Assembly (NCBI GenBank): GCA_964412235.1
Contig: CAYPNT010000092.1
Coordinates: forward strand, 1-11,317
Length of the DNA: 11,317 nt
Origin: JAYZQT01 sp964412235
GTDB lineage: Bacteria > Pseudomonadota > Alphaproteobacteria > MPNO01 > UBA830
Direction: 5' to 3'
A program made the translations under genes and the position numbers. This document shows, one piece after another, positions 1 to 6,969 of this stretch; position 1 is the stretch's first letter, and the number at the start of each line of letters is the position of its first letter. The notes below the pieces were generated by a model that was not told where the DNA came from, searched no databases, and was given only the letters and a program-made list of their open reading frames with translations.

Positions 1-2021
1 ACCAAGCAGGAAAACAAAATACAGCGGATGTGTCCGCTATTTTAGGGGCACTAAATACACCCGGTGTGGAGAGAATTCTTACCGTAGCCCAAGCTTTGCG
101 CCACGGACTATCCATCGATGACATCCATGACGCGTCTGGGTTTGACCCATGGTTTATAGCACGTCTCCAAGAAATTGTTTTTGCGGAAGAAAACATACGT
201 GCGAATGGCATACCAAACAAAGCCGAACAATTAAAAACGTTCAAGGCGATGGGTTTTTCGGATGAACGTCTCGCTGAATTAGCCGGGGTTTCGCAGGCTT
301 CGGTCGCTGCACGGCGGGCCAAATTAAATATACACCCCGTATATAAACGCATAGACACATGTGCGGCGGAATTTCGCTCGCAAACACCCTATATGTATTC
401 AACATATGAAAGGGGATTTCTCGAAGAGGTGGCATGCGAAGCCGATCCTTCCGAGCGGAAAAAAGTGATTATTCTTGGTGGTGGGCCCAATCGGATCGGC
501 CAAGGTATAGAGTTTGACTATTGTTGTGTCCACGCCGTGTATGCGTTAGAGGAAGCGGGTCTGGAAACAATAATGGTAAACTGTAATCCTGAAACAGTGT
601 CCACGGACTACGATACATCCGATCGTCTGTATTTCGAACCCCTCACCACAGAAGATGTGATAGAACTCGTCCACAAAGAACAGGAAATGGGTGAAGTATT
701 GGGGGTAATTCTTCAATACGGGGGCCAGACTCCGCTAAAACTTGCAGCCGGTCTTGAAAATTCGGGTGTCCCAATCTTGGGGACTTCTCCAGAGGCAATA
801 GATCTTGCGGAAGATCGCGAGCGCTTCCAAGAATTATTAGGTGAACTCAAACTAGTACAACCTTCCAATGGAACAGCGCGATCCAGGGAGGAAGCTCTTC
901 AGGTTGCGTTAGAAATTGGTTATCCTGTGGTAATTCGGCCCTCATACGTGTTGGGCGGTAGAGCGATGGAAATTGTACACGATCAAGCGGGGTTGACCCG
1001 TTACATCCAAAATGCAGTAGACGTTTCTGGGACTAATCCTGTGTTAATAGATTCGTATCTACGAGAAGCCATAGAGGTCGACGTAGATGCAATCCGTGAC
1101 GAAGACGATGACGTACATATAGCAGGTATCATGGAACATATTGAAGAAGCTGGAATACACTCTGGGGACTCAGCGTGTTCACTACCGCCTCACTCACTGC
1201 CAAATACAGTATTGGAGGAATTGCGACGCCAAACTAAATTGCTTGCACGCGCGTTAAAGGTTGTGGGCCTAATGAATGTTCAATACGCGATAAAAGATAA
1301 AGTTGTTTATATCCTAGAGGTAAATCCACGTGCATCCCGCACAGTCCCTTTTGTCGCGAAAGCCACTGGTGTCCCTATCGCCAAGGTGGCGGCTAGGGTA
1401 ATGACGGGAGAAAGATTAAGTGAGTTACTAAAGATATACTCTACTTCCCCCTCGACCAATCATGTGGCGGTGAAAGAGGCTGTTTTCCCGTTTACCAAAT
1501 TTCCCGGGGTCGACATCATTTTAGGACCTGAAATGAAATCGACGGGAGAAGTAATGGGAATCGACGCTGATTTTGGACGAGCCTATGCTAAATCTCAGCT
1601 TGGTAGCGGCAATTCAGTGCCTCTTGAGGGTAAAGTTTTTATATCAGTTCGTGATCTAGATAAAGGCGCCATGATCAATATTGGTCAACGGCTAAAAGAG
1701 ATGGGGTTCAAACTAGTAGCAACGGCCGGTACAGCGCACGCTTTAAACCAAGCAGGTGTAGAAACGGAATTGGTAAAAAAGGTGCACGAAGGTCGACCAC
1801 ATATCGTAGATTCTATGATTTCCGGCGATATACAATTGGTATTCAATACGACAGAGGGTGCTAAAGCCATCGCCGATTCGTATGAACTCCGTCGCTCCGC
1901 TCTCGTGCGAAAAATCCCCTACTACACTACAGTTGCAGGTGCTAAAGCAGCTGTCGAAGCAATTTCTGCAATTCGGTCGGACGGACTTGAAGTTGCGCCC
2001 CTGCAGTCTTATTTTAAATAA
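1..2021 (+). CDS. carB: Carbamoyl-phosphate synthase large subunit, 3' part (5' end outside window)
   Basis: CarB makes carbamoyl phosphate from bicarbonate, ATP and glutamine-derived ammonia for arginine and pyrimidine synthesis, as a cytoplasmic complex with CarA. The reading frame starts at base 3 and is open to the window edge, so the GTG at 30 is internal. About 672 codons are present; the family has about 1,070-1,110 residues, so roughly the first 400 are missing. Visible parts in order: the helical oligomerisation domain (about 30-440); the start of the second synthetase half with GGGPNRIGQGIEFDYC (about 477-525); the second ATP-grasp domain with RPSYVLGGRAMEIV (about 935-975) and LEVNPRASRTVPF (about 1314-1350); and the C-terminal MGS-like allosteric domain from KVFISVRDLDKG (about 1632) to the end. 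It stops at TAA 2019-2021, 84 bp before greA, which has its own Shine-Dalgarno site. I see no clear terminator between them. Identification is very secure. Confidence 0.97.
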   Translation, partial: QAGKQNTADVSAILGALNTPGVERILTVAQALRHGLSIDDIHDASGFDPWFIARLQEIVFAEENIRANGIPNKAEQLKTFKAMGFSDERLAELAGVSQASVAARRAKLNIHPVYKRIDTCAAEFRSQTPYMYSTYERGFLEEVACEADPSERKKVIILGGGPNRIGQGIEFDYCCVHAVYALEEAGLETIMVNCNPETVSTDYDTSDRLYFEPLTTEDVIELVHKEQEMGEVLGVILQYGGQTPLKLAAGLENSGVPILGTSPEAIDLAEDRERFQELLGELKLVQPSNGTARSREEALQVALEIGYPVVIRPSYVLGGRAMEIVHDQAGLTRYIQNAVDVSGTNPVLIDSYLREAIEVDVDAIRDEDDDVHIAGIMEHIEEAGIHSGDSACSLPPHSLPNTVLEELRRQTKLLARALKVVGLMNVQYAIKDKVVYILEVNPRASRTVPFVAKATGVPIAKVAARVMTGERLSELLKIYSTSPSTNHVAVKEAVFPFTKFPGVDIILGPEMKSTGEVMGIDADFGRAYAKSQLGSGNSVPLEGKVFISVRDLDKGAMINIGQRLKEMGFKLVATAGTAHALNQAGVETELVKKVHEGRPHIVDSMISGDIQLVFNTTEGAKAIADSYELRRSALVRKIPYYTTVAGAKAAVEAISAIRSDGLEVAPLQSYFK

Positions 2022-2105
2022 TCAAAATAGCAAAAACATGATCAACGCACCGCGTCTAGCAATCAAGCGCCGGGCAGGGTCTTTTTGTGCAAAGGAAGTG
2101 TGACT

Positions 2106-2579
2106 ATGGAAAAGGCGCCGATGACGCTGCAAGGCTTTAACGATCTGGAAACAGAATTAAAGCGACTGAAGACGAGAGAACGTCCTGATGTCATTAAGGC
2201 TATTGCCGCAGCACGCGAGCATGGTGACTTGTCTGAGAATGCTGAATATCATGCAGCGCGGGAGCGGCAGGCATTTATCGAGGGCCGCGTCGGCATCATA
2301 GAAGACCTTCTGAGCCGAGCCGAGGTGATAGATGTTGCAGCAATAAAAGGTAGGGTCATTAAGTTCGGCGCAACAATCAATATCGTAGACGAAGAGACAG
2401 ATGAAAAAACGACTTATCAACTCGTTGGTGAGCACGAAGCTGATATAAAACTAGGTAAGCTATCAATCAGCTCACCTATAGCGCGTGCTATGATTGGTAA
2501 GACTATAAGCGACTCCATAGAAGTCACTACGCCGGGCGGAACTAAGACCTATGAAATCATAGCTGTAGAGTATAAGTGA
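2106..2579 (+). CDS. greA: Transcription elongation factor GreA
   Basis: GreA binds RNA polymerase through the secondary channel and stimulates cleavage of backtracked RNA, rescuing arrested complexes. The 157 residues match the usual length of about 158. The N-terminal coiled coil carries the signature tip GDLSENAEY, with the acidic residues that position the catalytic metal. The C-terminal globular FKBP-like domain contains SSPIARAMIGK and ends in TPGGTKTYEIIAVEYK. I chose ATG 2106 rather than the upstream in-frame TTG at 2085 because AAAGGAAG (2091-2098) sits seven bases before it and the family starts close to M-x-K-x-P-M-T. It lies 84 bp after carB in the same direction and faces lrp convergently across a 77 bp gap. 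Co-transcription with carB is plausible but not shown. Confidence 0.96.
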   Translation: MEKAPMTLQGFNDLETELKRLKTRERPDVIKAIAAAREHGDLSENAEYHAARERQAFIEGRVGIIEDLLSRAEVIDVAAIKGRVIKFGATINIVDEETDEKTTYQLVGEHEADIKLGKLSISSPIARAMIGKTISDSIEVTTPGGTKTYEIIAVEYK

Positions 2580-2656
2580 TCGTTTGATCCGAACTATAGT
2601 GACCAATATTAGAGTTGACCCGCAGCTATTTGATTTGTGTTTAAGGTAGCTAACCT

Positions 2657-3136
2657 TTAGTGATTTATATCAATTGGCACGCCAAACGCTCGTTTTGATG
2701 CACGAATTGCTAACGCTGATTTGACCACACTGACATTAGGCGCTGATGTTAGGCTCGATGTTAAAAACTTTTGGTAGGCGTCCCAATCCTTAGCGACAAT
2801 CTTCAATAAAAAGTCTGTTTCACCAGCCAACATGTAACACTCTCGAACTTCTGGCCACCCAGCTATTAGTTTTTCGAATGAGATTAAATCCACTTCCGCC
2901 TGACTATGCAATCCAACTTGAGCAAAAATTATTACACCGTAGCCCAGTGCTTCGGGATCAACATCAGCATGGAAACCACGGATACAGCCTGTTTCCTCTA
3001 AAACCCTCACTCGCCGGAGACAAGGTGGTGGCGATATTCCCGCGTTCTTCGCCAATTCAACGTTGGTAATCCTGCCATTTTCCTGGAGATCCCTAAGGAT
3101 TTTTAAATCTATTTTATCAAGCTTTATTCTGGCCAT
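2657..3136 (-). CDS. Lrp/AsnC family transcriptional regulator
   Basis: This is a feast/famine DNA-binding protein of 159 residues, typical for the family. Residues about 5-64 form the AsnC-type winged helix-turn-helix: LDKIDLKIL, then VELAKNAGISPPPCLRRVRVLE with the recognition helix, then GCIRGFHADVDPEALG. Residues about 70-150 form the RAM effector-binding domain, including AGETDFLLKIVAKD and the final strand before SKRAFGVPID. The family forms dimers to octamers or more, and usually senses amino acids. I start it at ATG 3136 because family members begin about four residues before the LDxID motif. The frame stays open upstream to a TTG at 3184, but that stretch (LIVITVALNVT) is not Lrp-like. 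The Shine-Dalgarno site is weak. It is divergent from the ELM1 gene, and the shared 111 bp carries a strong dyad over its promoter, which suggests autoregulation. The effector and true targets cannot be read from the sequence. Confidence 0.94.
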   Translation of the reverse strand: MARIKLDKIDLKILRDLQENGRITNVELAKNAGISPPPCLRRVRVLEETGCIRGFHADVDPEALGYGVIIFAQVGLHSQAEVDLISFEKLIAGWPEVRECYMLAGETDFLLKIVAKDWDAYQKFLTSSLTSAPNVSVVKSALAIRASKRAFGVPIDINH

Positions 3137-3186
3137 AGTCACAATTCTGGTTACGTTTAGAGCTACGGTAATAACTATTAACAAAA

Positions 3187-3217
3187 TTGACGAAATTAAA
3201 TTATAAGGAATGATAAT
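3187..3217 (+). promoter_or_regulatory. Possible promoter of the ELM1 gene
   Basis: TTGACG (3187-3192, 5/6 to the -35 consensus) and GATAAT (3212-3217, 5/6 to the -10 consensus) lie on the plus strand with a 19 bp spacer. That is longer than the preferred 17, so the promoter would be weak or need an activator. It overlaps the operator dyad and the oppositely facing lrp promoter, so the two promoters would compete or be co-controlled. Other AT-rich hexamers nearby could serve instead. Confidence 0.3.
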
Positions 3218-3225
3218 TTTATTTC
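3192..3225. promoter_or_regulatory. 34 bp dyad: likely Lrp-type operator
   Basis: This is an inverted repeat centred at 3208.5. The left arm is GAAAT-t-AAATTAT and the right arm is ATAATTT-t-ATTTC, with 8 bp AAGGAATG between. Twelve of 13 outer position pairs are complementary; only 3197/3220 fails. Lrp/AsnC dimers bind AT-rich, imperfect dyads of about 15 bp and often autoregulate. This dyad is longer and more symmetric than chance would suggest in an AT-rich gap, and it covers both core elements of the lrp promoter. The assignment to the adjacent regulator is inference from position and architecture. Confidence 0.6.
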
Positions 3226-3227
3226 AA
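3200..3227 (-). promoter_or_regulatory. lrp promoter, sigma70 type
   Basis: On the minus strand a TTGAAA -35 box (3227-3222; 5/6 to consensus) is followed after 16 bp by a perfect TATAAT -10 box (3205-3200). This predicts a transcript start near 3193 and a leader of about 57 nt before ATG 3136. The promoter lies almost entirely inside the 34 bp dyad at 3192-3225, so a protein bound to the dyad would block polymerase. Confidence 0.65.
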
Positions 3228-3247
3228 TTTATAACGAAGAATACATA

Positions 3248-4207
3248 ATGCTGGCTTCACCTGAAGATAAAATTTGGGTACTTTCGGATGGTAAACCAGG
3301 CATGGAAAACCAATGCCTGGGGCTTGCGGAAGCACTTGGTTTCTTCCCAGTCGTAAAGCGGATCAAGCCGAGATTTCCATGGTCTGTGCTGCCGCCACAT
3401 TGCTGGCTCAAACCTCTAATGGCTCCAGGTTTGGGGGGGGACCAATTAAAACCACCTTGGCCTAGTGTCCTAATTTCCACCGGAAGACAAACGGTTGCCC
3501 CCGCACTAGCAATAAAAAAGGCTAACGCAGGCGGCACATTTTGTATACAAATTCAAAACCCAGCCATAAGGCTTAACCAATTTGATGTACTCGTAGTGCC
3601 GGCACATGATGGTATCAAGCTAGAAAATGCGATTATTACCGTCGGGGCCCTCAATCGCATAACAAAAGAAAAACTGTCACAAGCCGGCCTTAAACTGCGC
3701 AGGACAATACATTTTCTGCCACGACCACTCGTCTCCGTCCTTATAGGAGGATCTAATAAACACTATCGCATGACAAACGCGTCCACGCGTTCTTTGGCAG
3801 AAAAACTACTGACGCTTAGCACAAAACATGGTGTTGGACTTGCGTTAACCTGTTCCAGACGAACGAGCCTCAAAACAGAAAGTACGCTTCGTACAATACT
3901 TTCGAAAAGCCCTTCTTGGTTTTGGGATGGCAGAGGTGAAAACCCGTATCTAGGCTTACTCGGCCTGGCCGACGCCTTCGTGGTCACGGCAGACTCCGTG
4001 TCAATGATTTCTGAGGCTTGTTCAACAGGAAAACCGGTATATATTGCCGCGCTAGAGGGTGGTTCTACAAAATTCGAAAATTTTCATGATAACCTTCGGA
4101 ATTCTGGTATTACTCGGCCTTTTAACGGAACACTAGAGAATTGGGTATATCAGCCACTGGATGACACAAGAAAAGTAGCAGCTGAAATTAAACGCAGAAT
4201 GGGCTAA
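3248..4207 (+). CDS. ELM1-like protein (mitochondrial fission ELM1 family)
   Basis: This is a 319-residue protein of the family named after plant ELM1, which helps recruit the division dynamin to mitochondria. The family is widespread in alphaproteobacteria, where its job is not established; it has been likened to GT-B nucleotide-sugar enzymes. Family motifs seen in order: VLSDGKPGMENQ (11-22), STGRQTVAPA (77-86), IQNP (102-105), FDVLVVPAHDG (112-122), VLIGG (164-168), TCSRRT (201-206), and the C-terminal block ENPYLGLLGLADAFVV then TADSVSMISEACSTGKPV (231-264). The last block resembles the nucleotide-sugar pocket of GT-B proteins. No signal peptide or membrane segment is evident. The start ATG 3248 follows a weak GAAGA. 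A run of eight G (3433-3440) lies within codons 60-65. The gene heads a plus-strand series and ends 37 bp before the 2OG oxygenase. Family assignment is firm; function is unknown. Confidence 0.88.
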   Translation: MLASPEDKIWVLSDGKPGMENQCLGLAEALGFFPVVKRIKPRFPWSVLPPHCWLKPLMAPGLGGDQLKPPWPSVLISTGRQTVAPALAIKKANAGGTFCIQIQNPAIRLNQFDVLVVPAHDGIKLENAIITVGALNRITKEKLSQAGLKLRRTIHFLPRPLVSVLIGGSNKHYRMTNASTRSLAEKLLTLSTKHGVGLALTCSRRTSLKTESTLRTILSKSPSWFWDGRGENPYLGLLGLADAFVVTADSVSMISEACSTGKPVYIAALEGGSTKFENFHDNLRNSGITRPFNGTLENWVYQPLDDTRKVAAEIKRRMG

Positions 4208-4244
4208 ACTAACATTAATAGTTGAATCATCCATTGAATTCCGA

Positions 4245-4907
4245 GTGCGTGCACGATACACCTCCCACGTGAAACAACCAACTCCTATCACGTCAGCGCT
4301 GAATATCGACGCCTTAGCAAATACGGTCTGCCAACGTAGTCCATACGACCACGTTATCGTACCAAGCTTCGTCAAAACGGAGGCTTTGCCTTCTATAAAT
4401 TCCTCTTATCCTAAAATAAAAAAACCTGGAAGTTATCCGCATCATATCCTCAAGTTTGGTCCGGAATTTGCAGCTTTATTGGAGGAGTTACAGAGTTCAG
4501 AAATGAGGCAAGCGGTTGAAAAGGTTTTTGATCTAGACCTCTCTAACCGGCCCACGACCATCACCGTCAGAGGTCACTGTCAACAAAAAGACGGCCGGAT
4601 ACACACTGACTCTATAGAAAAAATTATAACTGTTTTGGTTTACATCAATCAAAATTGGGAGAATACCGGCGGTCTTTTGCGTGTACTATGGAGTGATAAC
4701 GATATTGAGAATTACGCGGCAGAGGTTCCCCCCGTTGATGGCACGCTGATAGCTTTCCGCCGCGGAAATAATTCATGGCACGGCCATAAGCGTTATGTAG
4801 GAGAACGCAGAGTGCTTCAGCTTAATTGGGTGACAGACGAGAGGTTTGCGAGACGTGAAAAAGGAAGGCACGTTTTTTCTGCGTTTCTGAAACGTTTAAA
4901 AATATAA
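4245..4907 (+). CDS. 2-oxoglutarate/Fe(II)-dependent oxygenase superfamily protein
   Basis: This is a non-haem iron oxygenase on the double-stranded beta-helix fold. It would couple oxidative decarboxylation of 2-oxoglutarate to hydroxylation of an unknown substrate. In the 220-residue frame the iron triad can be placed as H120 and D122 (RIHTD) with H179 (SWHGH; H181 is the alternative), and the 2-oxoglutarate-binding arginine as R188 or R189 (GERR). Between them lie the strands LVYINQNWENTGGLLRVLW and DGTLIAFRRG, typical of the family. About 110 residues precede the core, with no signal peptide. The start is uncertain: the frame is open back into the ELM1 gene but has no ATG. GTG 4245 is the first usual start, GTG 4269 is an alternative, and neither has a convincing Shine-Dalgarno site. 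Translational coupling with ELM1 (37 bp gap) is possible. The substrate cannot be inferred; protein, lipid or glycan are all open. Confidence 0.85.
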   Translation: MRARYTSHVKQPTPITSALNIDALANTVCQRSPYDHVIVPSFVKTEALPSINSSYPKIKKPGSYPHHILKFGPEFAALLEELQSSEMRQAVEKVFDLDLSNRPTTITVRGHCQQKDGRIHTDSIEKIITVLVYINQNWENTGGLLRVLWSDNDIENYAAEVPPVDGTLIAFRRGNNSWHGHKRYVGERRVLQLNWVTDERFARREKGRHVFSAFLKRLKI

Positions 4908-4982
4908 AATTTATCACTGGAAAAAGAGTGTCAAAGACTATCAAATTCGGAATTAATAAACCCCAAAGGGAAAGAGGCGCTT

Positions 4983-6893
4983 ATGGCGCTAAACATTGAA
5001 ACATTTAATAACCAGACTGGGCAAAATGGATTTTATAAAGCTGTTAGTCATCCACTTGCAACAGAAGCAGCGACAAGATTATTAAATGATCTAAAAAGTT
5101 GGAAGCGCGTCGCTGTGTATGATCCGATGGGCTGCACAGAAGACTTTTTCGAATTTTATTCGCCTGAGGGCATTTCCTTCGTAGATGTTTATGTTCAAAC
5201 GATAGAGAAAGTTGGAACGACAGTCCTTGGTCATACAGCACAGCCTGTTACTGAGCTACCCAGCACGGATGCTGGGGTGGTCTTTGTTATGGCATTTGAT
5301 GCAGAACGGTTAGTGCAGGATATCCGGCACCTATTACCTAACCCGGTCGAAGTGATTACGCTAGATACGTTACGCTTGCCTCCTGCCATGTTAGTGAACA
5401 AAAATAATTATACTCATCCAACGAATTTTGCGACTAATTTTGCGTTCTTCCGTGACACCGCCGACAGTCATACCCGCCTAATCACGGTTAATTATTGGGC
5501 CCGATACGGGGCAAAAAACGTTCGGCTTTGGCTACAACTATTTGATAAAAACGGCAAAGTTCTAAAGCAATGGATAGAAGAACCTATCGCTTGCGATGAG
5601 GCCATTGTGATTGATAGTCAAGAAATCCGCGAGCGTTTCTCCCTTAAAGAATTCACAGGGCAGCTTTTTATACATGCCTTAGGGATTGCAGGACACGATA
5701 CCGTGAAATATGCATTAGACATATATGGTGACATTGGAAATGCACTTTCCTGTACACATGACGCCAATGCCTGGCCCGCCGATTTCTACGCTGGATTACC
5801 AGCACCACGAGCGAACGAAAATGTCGTTCTATGGGTGCAGAATTCACATCCTAATACTATTCCAGCGGGGGAGATAGGGTTTAAGATTATGGGAACCGAT
5901 AAATACTCTTTATTGGATACTGAAGTTAGACCTTTCGCAACACTTCCCGTAAGCATTAACCAAATCCTCCCGGATGCCTTTTGGCCTCAGCAAATCGAAG
6001 TATTAGCCGGAAAACACTTTATTCGGCCACGTTACGAAATAACGTCGATTGGTGGAGATACGCGGATCGCGCACGTAAACGTCGAACGCACAGATCTTAA
6101 GTCAGATCACCAAATCTCGGGCATCAGCGAACTCATGGGAAAGGGGTATATTTTACCGGCACCAATTCTGCCCGCTGAAACCTGGAATTCGCTAGCACTT
6201 CCAACTCCGATGACAACATCTCAGGACAATCTACCTATCGCCCTTCTAGCGCACGATCCTGAAGGGCAAGAAATTCTGCGGTTGCCATTAGGGAAGCTTC
6301 CAAGAACCCACGCCCGTTGTGTAGATTTATCACGCGAAACACAAATCAAAGATCTGCTGGGCGGGCAATTTGGACACATGGAATTGGTCTACGATTTTTC
6401 TAGCGGTGGTGACAGCGATGGCTGGCTTCATTCCCTATTTAGGTTTGAAAATCGAGCCACAGGAAACGTCGCTGAAACTAGCTTTGGGGCACATATTTTT
6501 AATACAGTACTTACATATGGTACCGAACCTCAATCATACTCCGGGCGAGCTCCAGGTCTAACCACGCGATTGTTCCTTCGCGTCGGAACAGAACCGTTAG
6601 AAACAATTTGCCACCTAATATATCCTTCATCAACACCCTGGCACTCACAGTCCAAAACGGACATAAAACTATTTAACGGAGAGGGTGAAGAAATAGCACG
6701 GGAGCGAATAGAAATTCCATGTGGAGGTTCCCGTTTTTGGAAACAGTCGGAGTTATTTGATGCTCAAACACGTAAAACTGCCGGTAAGAAGAGTTACGTT
6801 ATCGTCCGGGACACAACATGTCGCTTATTTGGCTATCATGGACTAGTTCATCCTGATGGTGGGTTTAGTCTAGACCACATGTTTGGCTTCTAG
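4983..6893 (+). CDS. Uncharacterised 636-residue protein, possibly Rossmann-like N terminus plus beta-rich modules
   Basis: I do not recognise this protein by function. It starts at ATG 4983 with AGAGG (4973-4977) five bases ahead. Residues about 40-130 alternate hydrophobic strands and helices (RVAVYDP, FVDVYV, GVVFVMAF, VEVITLD), suggesting a Rossmann-like fold. A conserved-looking linker, RLPPAMLVNKNNYTHPTNFA and TNFAFFRD (131-158), follows. The rest is beta-rich, with similar segments of the type hydrophobic strand-[DNM]-x2-G/D-x3-hydrophobic at about 182-215, 296-330, 418-450 and 559-592, as expected for repeated beta-sandwich modules. The C terminus, LFGYHGLVHPDGGFSLDHMFGF (615-636, given here only by its ends and its H619, H623, H632), is rich in His, Gly and aromatics and could bind metal or carbohydrate. 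There is no signal peptide or membrane span, so it looks cytoplasmic. It lies between the 2OG oxygenase (75 bp before) and trxB (76 bp after). The gene is clearly real because of its length and site. Domain remarks are by eye. Confidence 0.8.
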   Translation: MALNIETFNNQTGQNGFYKAVSHPLATEAATRLLNDLKSWKRVAVYDPMGCTEDFFEFYSPEGISFVDVYVQTIEKVGTTVLGHTAQPVTELPSTDAGVVFVMAFDAERLVQDIRHLLPNPVEVITLDTLRLPPAMLVNKNNYTHPTNFATNFAFFRDTADSHTRLITVNYWARYGAKNVRLWLQLFDKNGKVLKQWIEEPIACDEAIVIDSQEIRERFSLKEFTGQLFIHALGIAGHDTVKYALDIYGDIGNALSCTHDANAWPADFYAGLPAPRANENVVLWVQNSHPNTIPAGEIGFKIMGTDKYSLLDTEVRPFATLPVSINQILPDAFWPQQIEVLAGKHFIRPRYEITSIGGDTRIAHVNVERTDLKSDHQISGISELMGKGYILPAPILPAETWNSLALPTPMTTSQDNLPIALLAHDPEGQEILRLPLGKLPRTHARCVDLSRETQIKDLLGGQFGHMELVYDFSSGGDSDGWLHSLFRFENRATGNVAETSFGAHIFNTVLTYGTEPQSYSGRAPGLTTRLFLRVGTEPLETICHLIYPSSTPWHSQSKTDIKLFNGEGEEIARERIEIPCGGSRFWKQSELFDAQTRKTAGKKSYVIVRDTTCRLFGYHGLVHPDGGFSLDHMFGF

Positions 6894-6896
6894 GGG

Positions 6897-6925
6897 CCGG
6901 CACTTAAACATTGTCGGTGGTTTTT
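6897..6925 (+). terminator. Weak intrinsic terminator candidate after the 636-residue gene
   Basis: CCGGCA (6897-6902) can pair with TGTCGG (6912-6917), with one G-U pair and a 9 nt loop. Five T follow at 6921-6925 after a TGG spacer. The stem is short and the T run is offset, so termination would be partial at best and trxB could still be reached by read-through. Confidence 0.3.
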
Positions 6926-6969
6926 AAACATTAAATATTAGTGACTGACTCAAAGGACAGGAACGGTCT

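Noticed and set aside
30..2021. GTG 30 as the start of carB
   Set aside because: The frame is open to base 3 and the protein begins in the middle of the family alignment, so the gene is cut by the window edge.
1858..2103. 81-codon plus-strand frame over the carB end
   Set aside because: It overlaps carB in another frame and has no family features or ribosome site.
2022..2105. Terminator or attenuator between carB and greA (TTTTT at 2082-2086)
   Set aside because: The five T are not preceded by a stable stem, and the nearby complementary words are short and scattered.
2643..2657. Hairpin AAGGT-agcta-ACCTT between greA and lrp as a bidirectional terminator
   Set aside because: It has only five pairs and no T run, and it reaches the lrp stop codon; too weak to call.
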